Of a stretch of DNA of 7,312 nt, positions 1-5,758 are shown piece after piece. The notes under the pieces are model-generated. The model searched no databases. It had not been told where the DNA came from and saw only the letters and a program-made list of their open reading frames with translations. This stretch comes from Propionibacteriaceae bacterium (GTDB lineage Bacteria > Actinomycetota > Actinomycetes > Propionibacteriales > Propionibacteriaceae): assembly GCA_031255975.1 (NCBI GenBank), contig JAIRRM010000022.1:1-7312 (forward strand), in the 5' to 3' direction. The position numbers were made by a program, and so were the translations under genes. How positions within the stretch are numbered: position 1 is the stretch's first letter; each line of letters starts with the position of its first letter.

Positions 1-690
1 GCCTCTGAACGTATCGTGTTTTTCGGCGGCGCGGGGGTGTCGACCGAGTCGGGTATCCCCGACTTCCGTAGTCAGGATGGGCTTTACCACCAGCAGTACG
101 ACTACCCGCCGGAGACGATTCTGTCGCGTAGCTTCTTCGAGGCCGAGCCTTTCGAGTTCTACCGGTTCTACCGCGACAAAGTGTTGGCCCCCAACGCCGT
201 TCCCAACGCCGCGCATCTGAAACTTGCCGAACTGGAGGCAGCCGGGAGGTTGTCTGATGTGGTCACCCAGAATATCGATGGGTTGCACCAGCGGGCGGGC
301 AGCAAACGGGTATGGGAGTTGCACGGGTCGGTGTGGCGTAACCACTGCACCCGGTGTCGTAAGGCGTTCAGTTTGGAGTACGTGCTGGAGGCCGAGTCGG
401 TGCCGTTGTGCGACGCTTGCGGCAAGATCATTGAGCCAGATGTGGTGCTCTACGAGGACGGCCTTGACCCCGAGGTCATCAACGGTGCCGTTGCCGCCAT
501 TCGTGACGCCGACATGCTGATTATCGGTGGCACGTCGCTGGTGGTGTATCCCGCCGCCGGATTGGTGCGCTATTTCGCCGGGTCTCGTCTCGCGGTGATT
601 AACATGGACGGTGCCGGCGGCGACATGCGTGGCGCTTTGGTGATCCGGGAGCCGATCGGTCAGGTGCTGGGGCGGATCACGGTGCGCTGA
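1..690 (+). CDS. cobB: SIR2-family NAD-dependent protein deacylase (5' end missing)
   Basis: This is a sirtuin: it removes acyl groups from protein lysines in the cytoplasm, using NAD+ and releasing nicotinamide and O-acyl-ADP-ribose. The frame is open from base 1, so the start lies outside the window; by comparison with the family about 10-20 N-terminal residues are missing. In the 229 visible residues the Rossmann NAD-binding block GAGVSTESGIPDFRS is at 10-24, QNID at 90-93, and the catalytic His in ELHGS at about 108. Two CxxC pairs (Cys116/119 and Cys137/140) form the structural zinc site. GTSLVVYPA at 177-185 and the IN motif near 200 complete the cofactor pocket. All expected catalytic and zinc residues are present. 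The FFGGAGVSTESGIPDFRS opening and the VLYEDGLD segment resemble the bacterial Sir2Tm/SrtN-like group rather than the Tyr/Arg desuccinylase type. The symbol is the generic bacterial one; the preferred acyl group is not known. It runs convergently toward the minus-strand gene ending at 832. Confidence 0.95.
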   Translation, partial: ASERIVFFGGAGVSTESGIPDFRSQDGLYHQQYDYPPETILSRSFFEAEPFEFYRFYRDKVLAPNAVPNAAHLKLAELEAAGRLSDVVTQNIDGLHQRAGSKRVWELHGSVWRNHCTRCRKAFSLEYVLEAESVPLCDACGKIIEPDVVLYEDGLDPEVINGAVAAIRDADMLIIGGTSLVVYPAAGLVRYFAGSRLAVINMDGAGGDMRGALVIREPIGQVLGRITVR

Positions 691-703
691 GCGACTGTCG
701 CTC
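689..703 (+). terminator. Hairpin overlapping the sirtuin stop codon, possible terminator
   Basis: GAGCGAC and GTCGCTC are perfect 7-bp inverted arms around a single T; as RNA this gives a 6-bp stem with a CTG loop. The stem starts inside the TGA stop codon. GGCG at 671-674 and CGCC at 704-707 could add an outer stem. There is no U tract, which is common for actinobacterial terminators but makes the call tentative. Confidence 0.35.
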
Positions 704-809
704 CGCCGCGTCGTGCTGGTTGAAGCGCTACGGATGCGTCGCGCAGAACGTGTCCAGACTTTGCCGAGTTGAGTTGGAGGCCCCCGGGGCCGTCGGTGCG
801 GTTATTCGA

Positions 810-825
810 CGCGCGGTGTGGCGCG
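810..825 (-). terminator. Short GC hairpin after the anchored-protein gene, weak terminator candidate
   Basis: CGCGC (810-814) and GCGCG (821-825) pair around a 6-nt loop, 6 bases past the TAA stop of the minus-strand gene. The stem is only 5 bp with no U tract. It sits in the 141-bp convergent gap after the sirtuin gene, where a terminator is expected; otherwise that gap shows only a GC-rich palindrome at 779-791. Confidence 0.2.
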
Positions 826-831
826 CCATGG

Positions 832-1548
832 TTAATGCTCAGCGAAGACGCCGACGTTCTCGTTGCCAAATATGCTTCGCGCGGTGAGTTCGACGCCTTG
901 GCTGTGCAGCGGAGGGTTGTAGCCGACGCTCAGCACCACCAGTAAGCCGTGTTGTTCGTGGGCCAGGGTTTGCGGCAGCGTACGAGCGTCCAAAGGCAAC
1001 CCGGCGGAATTGAGCCGTTCAACCCAATACGACGCGGACGTGTTGAACTGTTCGGTGGGATCGTGCCGCTCCAGAAAGCCGGATACCGCCTGGTTGAACG
1101 TATCGGTCATGCTTTGGGGTAGCAGCCATACCTCCAGCAGTTGTGACTTCGAGTAGTCAACCGCTGCGGTGCCGCTCTGCTGGCACCCGTCTTCCCACCA
1201 ATCTGCGGCGGGACGTTGCGTATATTCGGCGGTGAGGTTGGCCTGTGTCACGGTGGTGCTCGGCCAACCCCAGGCGGACACGGGGAAGGATTCCAGCATT
1301 ACCACGGCACCGTCTTCTGGATCACATGCCAGCATCGCCATGAAGCCGCTGTACGTAAAGTCGCGGTAACTGTTGTCGTCGTAGCCGATCACCAGGTGAG
1401 GGCGCAGTACGCGGGGCGCGTACAGTGCGGAAAATCCGACCAGTATGGCTAAAGCAACGCAGGTGACAACCAGTGCTCGGAACCTGGCCCGAGCCATCGG
1501 CTGCGGAGTCAATGCCTGGAAGGCTGCGGCGTCCGCTTGCTGTGACAT
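832..1548 (-). CDS. Membrane-anchored protein of unknown function
   Basis: Not recognised as a known family. The 238-residue protein has a short basic cytoplasmic N-terminus, one hydrophobic segment at about residues 25-44 (signal anchor or uncleaved signal peptide), and about 190 residues that should lie outside the membrane. That domain has two cysteines (Cys75 and Cys122) that could form a disulfide, and is rich in aromatics (WGWP near 93, DWWEDGC near 117). No lipobox, LPxTG motif or enzyme motif was seen. The start at 1548 was chosen because the open frame continues to 1779 only by running into the divergent gene, and because the hydrophobic segment is then properly N-terminal. There is no good Shine-Dalgarno before this ATG. 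A TTCACT (1582-1587) / TATGGT (1560-1565) promoter would start transcription about 5 nt upstream of it, so translation may be almost leaderless. It diverges from the membrane protein/GntR operon and shares its candidate operator, suggesting a joint envelope function. Confidence 0.75.
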   Translation of the reverse strand: MSQQADAAAFQALTPQPMARARFRALVVTCVALAILVGFSALYAPRVLRPHLVIGYDDNSYRDFTYSGFMAMLACDPEDGAVVMLESFPVSAWGWPSTTVTQANLTAEYTQRPAADWWEDGCQQSGTAAVDYSKSQLLEVWLLPQSMTDTFNQAVSGFLERHDPTEQFNTSASYWVERLNSAGLPLDARTLPQTLAHEQHGLLVVLSVGYNPPLHSQGVELTARSIFGNENVGVFAEH

Positions 1549-1556
1549 GCCGATAA

Positions 1557-1576
1557 TGTACCATAAGAGTGGTACA
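1557..1576. promoter_or_regulatory. Candidate GntR/YtrA operator in the divergent promoter region
   Basis: A perfect inverted repeat, TGTACCA (1557-1563) and TGGTACA (1570-1576) with a 6-bp spacer, lies between the two divergent genes. The size and the GT...AC pattern of the half-sites suit a dimeric GntR-family regulator, and such a regulator is encoded in the adjoining operon. The repeat covers the proposed -10 TATGGT (1560-1565) and part of the -35/-10 spacer of the minus-strand gene. For the plus-strand operon a weak TTGCTG (1537-1542) / TACCAT (1559-1564) pair would also be covered. One bound dimer could therefore silence both directions. Assigning the site to the GntR protein is inference from position. 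Confidence 0.6.
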
Positions 1577-1612
1577 AATGGAGTGAATGAATAGGGACGG
1601 GAAGGGACGACC

Positions 1613-2629
1613 GTGAGAATTACCGTAGCCGCGCTGGTAGGTGTCGTCGTCATCGTCGGTATCGGATTACTCACGGCGAATGCGGGGGCACGTGGAGTTG
1701 ACCGTCGTACTATCGCCTGGATGGTCGAGCGTCGTCGTGCGATTTGGGACGTGTCTGATCTGGCATCGGATAGCCTCAAGGCGGAGCGCCAGTTCTATCG
1801 CACTCTCATTCGGCGGCATTTGGAGTTCCGCAGGGTTGGGGGCACCATCGGCGCGGTCGCCGCGAGTATTTGGGCAGTGGTGGGAAGTGTACTCATGGAT
1901 GATCGGGACATGGTGTGGTCATGTACGTATAACCAAGGGTCAAGCCTTTGTTACGGCACCACTACGGTGCCGGGAACCAGTGTGATCGCCGCCGCGCTTT
2001 TTGGAGTGCTGTGCGGAGCGTTGTTTAGTGAGGCGTACCGACTACGACGCTTAAGTGGCACTGTCCGCGCCGCCTCGCTGGCTGCCAGGCCAACACTGGA
2101 ACTGCCGCGGGTGCTGCTGGCCGCCAGGGTGCTGGCGGGGGCGTCATTTGCTGGCATTCTCGCGCTGCTGATCTGGCTTGATGCTTGGCAACTCATCTTC
2201 GATGCGGGTTTTGGCTTGGCTTTGGTGCTGGTCGCCGAAATGGCTCGTAAGGCGGTAACCGACCGCCCCCGTCCGCTGCTCACTCCACTCAGCGCTGCCG
2301 CCGACCAGGTGATGCGGCAGGCGTCATCCACCGCACTCGTCTGGCTCGAACTTGCGGCGGCCGCGCTGATCTCGTGGCCCCTTCTGGCGGTCATGCTGCT
2401 GGGGATAGAGGTATTGATCGGTGACGGAGTTTTCGCGCGCGGGGTTGATTTTTCCGCAATCGCGGCTACGTTGCCAGTGGTGTTGTATTGGGTGCCGCTG
2501 GCGGTATGCGCCGTGTGTCTCGTCAAATCAGGGATGCGCCCGCCAACAAGTTGGTACCCGGCTGTTACGCCGCGGCCCATGTCAGCGGTGCCGTTGGCTA
2601 TCGTGTCTGATGCTGGGGAACCACGGTGA
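1613..2629 (+). CDS. Multi-pass membrane protein of unknown function, partner of GntR regulator
   Basis: A 338-residue integral membrane protein of no family I recognise. Hydrophobic segments are visible at about residues 3-23, 76-94, 121-141, 168-189, 193-211, 240-268 and 283-304, giving seven likely spans. A charged, probably cytoplasmic region (about 28-74, rich in Arg) separates the first two. A short loop between the second and third spans carries Cys104 and Cys113, which could be disulfide-linked outside the cell. There is no ATPase motif or recognisable permease signature. The GTG start at 1613 is supported by GGAAGGGA ending 5 nt upstream. The stop overlaps the next start by 4 bp (GTGA), so the GntR gene is translationally coupled. 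In YtrA-type systems the co-transcribed genes are usually transporter or envelope-stress proteins, and this protein probably plays such a role; no substrate can be named. Confidence 0.8.
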   Translation: MRITVAALVGVVVIVGIGLLTANAGARGVDRRTIAWMVERRRAIWDVSDLASDSLKAERQFYRTLIRRHLEFRRVGGTIGAVAASIWAVVGSVLMDDRDMVWSCTYNQGSSLCYGTTTVPGTSVIAAALFGVLCGALFSEAYRLRRLSGTVRAASLAARPTLELPRVLLAARVLAGASFAGILALLIWLDAWQLIFDAGFGLALVLVAEMARKAVTDRPRPLLTPLSAAADQVMRQASSTALVWLELAAAALISWPLLAVMLLGIEVLIGDGVFARGVDFSAIAATLPVVLYWVPLAVCAVCLVKSGMRPPTSWYPAVTPRPMSAVPLAIVSDAGEPR

Positions 2630-3033
2630 TCGTAGTCATCGATCCTGGTTCACGGATACCGCTGGGGGAGCAGTTGCGTTCGCAATTGGAACGGATGATT
2701 CTCTCCGGCGAATTGGCTGCCGGGACACAGCTCCCCGCTATCCGGCACCTGGCCGCAGACCTTGATTTGGCTCCCGGTACGGTGGCAAAAGTGTACGAGG
2801 AACTGGCCGCGTCAGGCTATATCACTACGGCCCGTCGCCGGGGCACCGTCGTCGCCGACATACGCACGTTGCTCGGTGCCGACCCGGCCAAGGCGGCGGC
2901 AGAACTGGCTCTCGCCGCCGAGCATTTGGCACTGCTGGCACAACAATCCGGTTTGGGTGTGGCGGCCGCGTACTCCGCCGTCACCGATGCGTTCAGGCAG
3001 TTAGCGACCAGGCAGCAAACCCTTCAGCGGTAG
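2626..3033 (+). CDS. GntR-family transcriptional regulator, YtrA-like subfamily
   Basis: A 135-residue DNA-binding repressor. The winged helix occupies about residues 8-78: [19 protein letters not shown] (12-30) is the typical first helix, [25 protein letters not shown] (37-60 region, named by its ends LPAIR and VYEEL) holds the helix-turn-helix, and [13 protein letters not shown] (64-76) is the wing. Only about 55 residues follow, predicted as two helices, which is the short dimerisation tail of the YtrA subfamily; FadR, HutC and MocR members carry much larger effector domains. The GTG start overlaps the stop of the membrane-protein gene (GTGA), so both are made from one mRNA. Its likely target is the inverted repeat at 1557-1576, making it autoregulatory. 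The inducer is unknown; YtrA-type regulators commonly respond to cell-wall-active compounds. The last 10 bases overlap the end of yajQ on the other strand. Confidence 0.92.
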   Translation: MIVVIDPGSRIPLGEQLRSQLERMILSGELAAGTQLPAIRHLAADLDLAPGTVAKVYEELAASGYITTARRRGTVVADIRTLLGADPAKAAAELALAAEHLALLAQQSGLGVAAAYSAVTDAFRQLATRQQTLQR

Positions 3034-3515
3034 TTCGCAAACTGGACGGCGAAGTCCAGATCTGCGCCGCGCACCAGCCGTTGCACCGTCTGGAGGTCAT
3101 CACGGCTCTTGGAGGTGATACGCAGTTGGTCGCCCTCAATGAGGGCGCGTACCGACTTCGGGCCCTCGTCCCGGATGAGCTTGCTGATCTTCTTGGCTCC
3201 CTCCTGCGGGATACCCTGCTGCAGCGACGCCGACATGTGCCAGGTTTTACCGGAAAGCTTCGGGTCGGTGGCATGTACGGCCTTGAGATCAATGCCCCGG
3301 CGCACCAACTTGCTTTGGAACACATCCCAAATGGCCTTGACGCGCTCCTCGCCAGCGGCCTCCATGGCGATGGTGTCTCCTGACCACTTGATCGATGCGC
3401 CCACGTCCTTGAAATCAAAGCGAGTTGCCACCTCTTTGGCCGCCTGGTTGAGCGCGTTGTCAACCTCCTGCCGATCCACCTTGCTCACGATGTCGAACGA
3501 GCTATCGCCTGCCAT
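3024..3515 (-). CDS. yajQ: YajQ family nucleotide-binding protein
   Basis: A 163-residue cytoplasmic protein of the YajQ/DUF520 family. It matches the family from end to end: [18 protein letters not shown] near the N-terminus, ATRFDFK (about 31-37), the central [20 protein letters not shown] block, [12 protein letters not shown] and the [12 protein letters not shown] segment, ending in [10 protein letters not shown]. Family members bind nucleotides or RNA, and a Xanthomonas member binds cyclic di-GMP and acts with a transcription factor; whether this one does is not shown. Three in-frame starts are possible (GTG 3533, ATG 3521, ATG 3515). The ATG at 3515 is preferred because GGAAGGA ends 9 nt upstream and the product then begins MAGDSSFD, like homologues, at the usual length of about 160. 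The gene lies 121 bp downstream of the gamma-glutamyltransferase-like gene on the same strand, so read-through is possible, but a promoter-like element is also present. Its 3' end overlaps the GntR gene by 10 bp. Confidence 0.95.
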   Translation of the reverse strand: MAGDSSFDIVSKVDRQEVDNALNQAAKEVATRFDFKDVGASIKWSGDTIAMEAAGEERVKAIWDVFQSKLVRRGIDLKAVHATDPKLSGKTWHMSASLQQGIPQEGAKKISKLIRDEGPKSVRALIEGDQLRITSKSRDDLQTVQRLVRGADLDFAVQFANYR

Positions 3516-3540
3516 GGTCATGTTTCCTTCCACTCAAGCT

Positions 3541-3570
3541 CATATCCTACGAAACCAGCGGGAGGATATG
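3541..3570 (-). promoter_or_regulatory. Inverted repeat overlapping the probable yajQ -10
   Basis: CATATCCT (3541-3548) and AGGATATG (3563-3570) are perfect 8-bp arms around a 14-nt spacer, starting 25 bp upstream of the preferred yajQ start. On the minus strand the proximal arm contains TAGGAT (complement of 3544-3549), which fits the actinobacterial -10 pattern TANNNT and would give a leader of about 20 nt. No convincing -35 was found. The repeat could be an operator or the terminator of the upstream gene; there is no U tract. Confidence 0.35.
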
Positions 3571-3636
3571 GCCGTGTGTCGACCTTTTCTGGCAGCGGGC
3601 CGCCGCGCAACCGTCGCAAGTTGGGGTCGTCGGAAC

Positions 3637-5472
3637 TTACCGTCCTACGGCGTACCCCTGGGCACCGCGTGGGTTGGCCGCCGCGCCCAATAGACCGGTT
3701 TCCGGGTCGGAGGTGACGCAGGATAGCCGTCCCAACGCCCAATCTCCGGAGCGGGTGATGACGTGTCCGCGCCGTTCCAGCCCGGCGATCACCGCGTCTC
3801 CGATACGGTTCTCAACGGACGATCCACCCGGCGTCCAGGTGCGGGGCCAGAACGAGCCGGGCGCGGAATCCGAGTGCAGGTTCGGGGCGTCGATGGCCTG
3901 TTGCGGGCTGAGACCACCCACCAGCACCCGTAACAGCAGCGGCAACTGCCACTGATCCTGTTGGTCGCCACCGGGGCTTCCGAGCGCCATTACCGGGTGG
4001 CCGTCTTTGAGCACGAGCGTGGGGGTGAGGGTGGTGCGGGGCCGTTTACCGGGGGTGAGCGCAGACGGCGAGGCCGGGTCGAGCCAGTTCATCTGGAGTC
4101 GGGAACCCATGCAGAAACCCAAACCCGGCACCGTCGGGGACGATTGCAGCCAGCCACCGGACGGTGTGGCCGAGATCATGTTGCCCTGGGCATCCACCAC
4201 GTCGATGTGGCAGGTGTCGCCCCTGGTGCGCCCACTGGAATCCACCTCCAGCGCGTCCACCCTGACCGATGGTTCGCCGATGCCCGCGGCCACAGGTTTA
4301 CGTACCGACGGGGCGTCGTAACTTTCGCGTAGCACCGGGTACGGCGGCATTGGGAAACCGGGGATCTCACCGGGGCGGAACTCATGTGATGCGGTCTCGC
4401 CGATGAGTTCGCGTCGCTGGGCGGCGTACTCGGCTGAGAGCAGGTACGCCAGCGCCTCGGGTGGCATTGCGTCGCCGTACCAGGTGTCGCGGTCGGCGAG
4501 CGCCAACTTCTCCGCCTCCAGGATGAGATGCGCGCCGATCTCGGTGCTGGGGTCGAGTTGGGCGTCGTCGTAGCCTTCCAACAGTTTCAGCATTTGGATG
4601 AGCACCGGTCCCTGTCCCCAAGGCCCCTGTTTGGCGATGGTGTAGCCACGGAAAGTGCCGATGACGGCGGGTTCGTAGGTGGCCTGCCAGGCGGCGATGT
4701 CGGTGGCTTGCAGCACCCCGGCGTGGTCGCCGCCCTCGGAATGACGGTGCGGGGCGCGGAAGAACTGCTCCACCTTGGTTCCCACTTCGGCACGCCACAA
4801 GGTACGGGCAGCGTCAATGCCCTGCTCGCGGGTGAGCCCCGACGCTTGGCTGGACGTCGCCAGCCGCGAGAGCAACTCGGCATACGTATGGTTGTAAATG
4901 ACTTCGCCGGGTAGGGGGACGCGGCCAGCTGGCATCCAGTGGGCGAGGCTGGTCGTCCAGCTTTCACGAAACAGATCGGCGACGCCCCCGATGGTGCGGC
5001 AGACGGCCGCCAGCACCGGATGGCCGTGTGTCGCGTAGTCGATGGCGAACGCCAATATGTCGGGCAGCGACCAGGTGCCATGATCGCGTAACAGCAGCAG
5101 CCAGGCGTCCACCGCGCCGGGGATAGCCGCCGCCAACGCCCCCGCACCCGGCACCAGATCAAGCCCCTCGGCCAGGTAGTGTTCGATGGTGGCCCCGGCT
5201 GGAGCCGGGCCCTGGCCGCATAACACCACCGGGGTGCCGGGGTCGGTCGCGGTAGCGAAGATGCCCACCATGTCGCCACCGGGCCCGTTCAGATGCGGCT
5301 CCACCACATGCAACACGAATGCGCCCGCCACCGCCGCGTCGAAAGCGTTGCCGCCTCGTTCCAGCACCGCTTGCGCCGATGCCGAGACCAGCCAGTGTGT
5401 TGAGGCGACCATTCCGAAGTGCCCTCGCAGTTCGGGTCGTGTGGTGGGTGCCGGTGGCTCGATGAACGTCAT
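3637..5472 (-). CDS. Gamma-glutamyltransferase family Ntn-hydrolase
   Basis: A 611-residue member of the gamma-glutamyltranspeptidase family, made as one chain that cuts itself before a threonine, which then becomes the N-terminal nucleophile of the small subunit. Numbered from the ATG at 5472, HFGMVASTHWLVSASAQAVLERGGNAFDAAVA (His18 to about 49) and HLNGPGGDM (60-68) mark the large subunit. GDTCHIDVVDAQGNMISATPSGG starts at 418 with the nucleophile Thr420. KRPRTTLTPTL (476-486) and GSPGGDQQDQW (498-508, with the oxyanion PGG) mark the small subunit. There is no signal peptide, so it should act in the cytoplasm. Known family reactions are transfer or hydrolysis of gamma-glutamyl groups, or acylase-type hydrolysis; the nucleophile context DTCH differs from the TTH of classical GGT, so the substrate is left open. 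An alternative GTG at 5505 would add 11 residues; the ATG is preferred because family similarity begins after it, but both have weak Shine-Dalgarno sequences (GAG only). Confidence 0.92.
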   Translation of the reverse strand: MTFIEPPAPTTRPELRGHFGMVASTHWLVSASAQAVLERGGNAFDAAVAGAFVLHVVEPHLNGPGGDMVGIFATATDPGTPVVLCGQGPAPAGATIEHYLAEGLDLVPGAGALAAAIPGAVDAWLLLLRDHGTWSLPDILAFAIDYATHGHPVLAAVCRTIGGVADLFRESWTTSLAHWMPAGRVPLPGEVIYNHTYAELLSRLATSSQASGLTREQGIDAARTLWRAEVGTKVEQFFRAPHRHSEGGDHAGVLQATDIAAWQATYEPAVIGTFRGYTIAKQGPWGQGPVLIQMLKLLEGYDDAQLDPSTEIGAHLILEAEKLALADRDTWYGDAMPPEALAYLLSAEYAAQRRELIGETASHEFRPGEIPGFPMPPYPVLRESYDAPSVRKPVAAGIGEPSVRVDALEVDSSGRTRGDTCHIDVVDAQGNMISATPSGGWLQSSPTVPGLGFCMGSRLQMNWLDPASPSALTPGKRPRTTLTPTLVLKDGHPVMALGSPGGDQQDQWQLPLLLRVLVGGLSPQQAIDAPNLHSDSAPGSFWPRTWTPGGSSVENRIGDAVIAGLERRGHVITRSGDWALGRLSCVTSDPETGLLGAAANPRGAQGYAVGR

Positions 5473-5529
5473 GCGCTCATGGTAGCGCTCTGCCACCGTC
5501 GGCACGGTAGCTGCTCGCCACTGGGTGCA

Positions 5530-5557
5530 GCTATGGCGGTGCCATGGCCCAGGTCAA
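5530..5557 (-). promoter_or_regulatory. Possible promoter of the gamma-glutamyltransferase-like gene
   Basis: On the minus strand TTGACC (complement of 5552-5557, five of six matches to TTGACA) is followed after 16 bp by CATAGC (complement of 5530-5535), a weak -10. Transcription would start near 5523, about 50 nt before the preferred ATG and 18 nt before the alternative GTG. The good -35 is the main support. Confidence 0.35.
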
Positions 5558-5569
5558 TCACGTTGCGCG

Positions 5570-5630
5570 GTTCATTGGGCAGTTTGGTACGCAATTTTGG
5601 CAATTTGGTGTACGTAACTGCCCAATGAAC
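5570..5630. repeat. 61-bp near-perfect dyad between divergent genes
   Basis: The arms 5570-5590 and 5610-5630 are inverted copies matching at 19 of 21 positions: the outer 15 bp (GTTCATTGGGCAGTT against AACTGCCCAATGAAC) are perfect, then two mismatches, then GTAC against GTAC. The 19-bp centre carries an AT-rich tandem motif (CAATTTTGG then CAATTTGG). No U tract follows on either side and no target-site duplication is visible. It lies upstream of both divergent promoters proposed here, so a protein-binding site is more likely than a terminator. A cruciform or a small palindromic repeat element cannot be excluded. Confidence 0.8.
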
Positions 5631-5651
5631 ACCGAAAACGCCAGCTACGGG

Positions 5652-5657
5652 TAGAGT
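5652..5657 (+). promoter_or_regulatory. Probable -10 element for the ABC-F transcript
   Basis: TAGAGT fits the actinobacterial sigma-A -10 pattern TANNNT. No good -35 at normal spacing was found (TGAACA at 5626-5631 is 20 bp away and overlaps the dyad). The predicted start point, around 5663-5664, falls on the ATG of the upstream ORF and gives a leader of about 95 nt. Confidence 0.35.
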
Positions 5658-5662
5658 GGCCC

Positions 5663-5722
5663 ATGTCCGATTGCGACGGACAGAGCGTAAAGGAAGGTGC
5701 AGTGGACAGCTACAGGAACTGA
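5663..5722 (+). CDS. Upstream leader ORF of the ABC-F gene
   Basis: An open frame of 19 codons (MSDCDGQSVKEGAVDSYRN, TGA at 5720-5722) ends 36 bp before the ABC-F start. If transcription begins at about 5663 it would be leaderless. Inside it, in the same frame, GTG at 5702 is preceded by AAAGGAAGG (5689-5697), the strongest Shine-Dalgarno of the region, and would make only MDSYRN. Either version puts a ribosome over the leader helices described separately. ABC-F genes in Gram-positive bacteria, including actinobacterial antibiotic-resistance examples, are often controlled by ribosome stalling on such ORFs. The peptide matches nothing I recognise. The ORF could be chance, but a strong Shine-Dalgarno with no other gene to serve argues against that. 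Confidence 0.45.
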   Translation: MSDCDGQSVKEGAVDSYRN

Positions 5723-5758
5723 GTTCTTCGTAAGACCAGATACCTGAAAGGCTGCACC
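5664..5758 (+). promoter_or_regulatory. ABC-F mRNA leader with competing helices (candidate attenuator)
   Basis: Three pairings are visible. TGTCCG (5664-5669) pairs with CGGACA (5677-5682) around 7 nt. AGGAAC (5714-5719) pairs with GTTCTT (5723-5728, one G-U pair), with the leader-ORF stop codon as its loop; TCTT/AAGA (5725-5728 with 5732-5735) competes with it. Most notably, GGTGCAG (5696-5702) is exactly complementary to CTGCACC (5752-5758), the seven bases between the ABC-F Shine-Dalgarno GAAAGG (5746-5751) and its ATG. That long-range helix would hinder ABC-F initiation, and a ribosome on the leader ORF would open it. No U-tract terminator was seen, so control of translation is more likely than of transcription. 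The model is inference from complementarity. Confidence 0.4.

Noticed and set aside
779..791. GC-only palindrome GGCCCC-C-GGGGCC as a terminator
   Set aside because: With a minimal loop only about 4 bp can pair as RNA and no U tract follows; probably a chance run in GC-rich DNA.
1549..1779. Upstream extension of the minus-strand anchored-protein gene to an ATG at 1779
   Set aside because: It would bury the hydrophobic anchor about 100 residues into the protein, overlap the divergent membrane-protein gene by 167 bp and cover the shared promoter region; the added residues look like antisense translation.
1951..2580. 209-codon open frame on the minus strand
   Set aside because: It lies wholly inside the membrane-protein gene in antisense, and its Ser/Ala-rich composition is typical of a shadow frame in GC-rich DNA; no start signal supports it.
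3109..3693. 194-codon open frame on the plus strand
   Set aside because: It is antisense to yajQ, whose whole length matches its family; no Shine-Dalgarno or recognisable domain.
4587..5279. 230-codon open frame on the minus strand, another frame
   Set aside because: It overlaps the gamma-glutamyltransferase-like gene, which has family motifs throughout; Pro/Arg/Ser-rich shadow frame.
5570..5630. Reading the 61-bp dyad as an insertion sequence or transposon end
   Set aside because: No transposase, no flanking direct duplication and only 19 bp between the arms; at most a small palindromic repeat.
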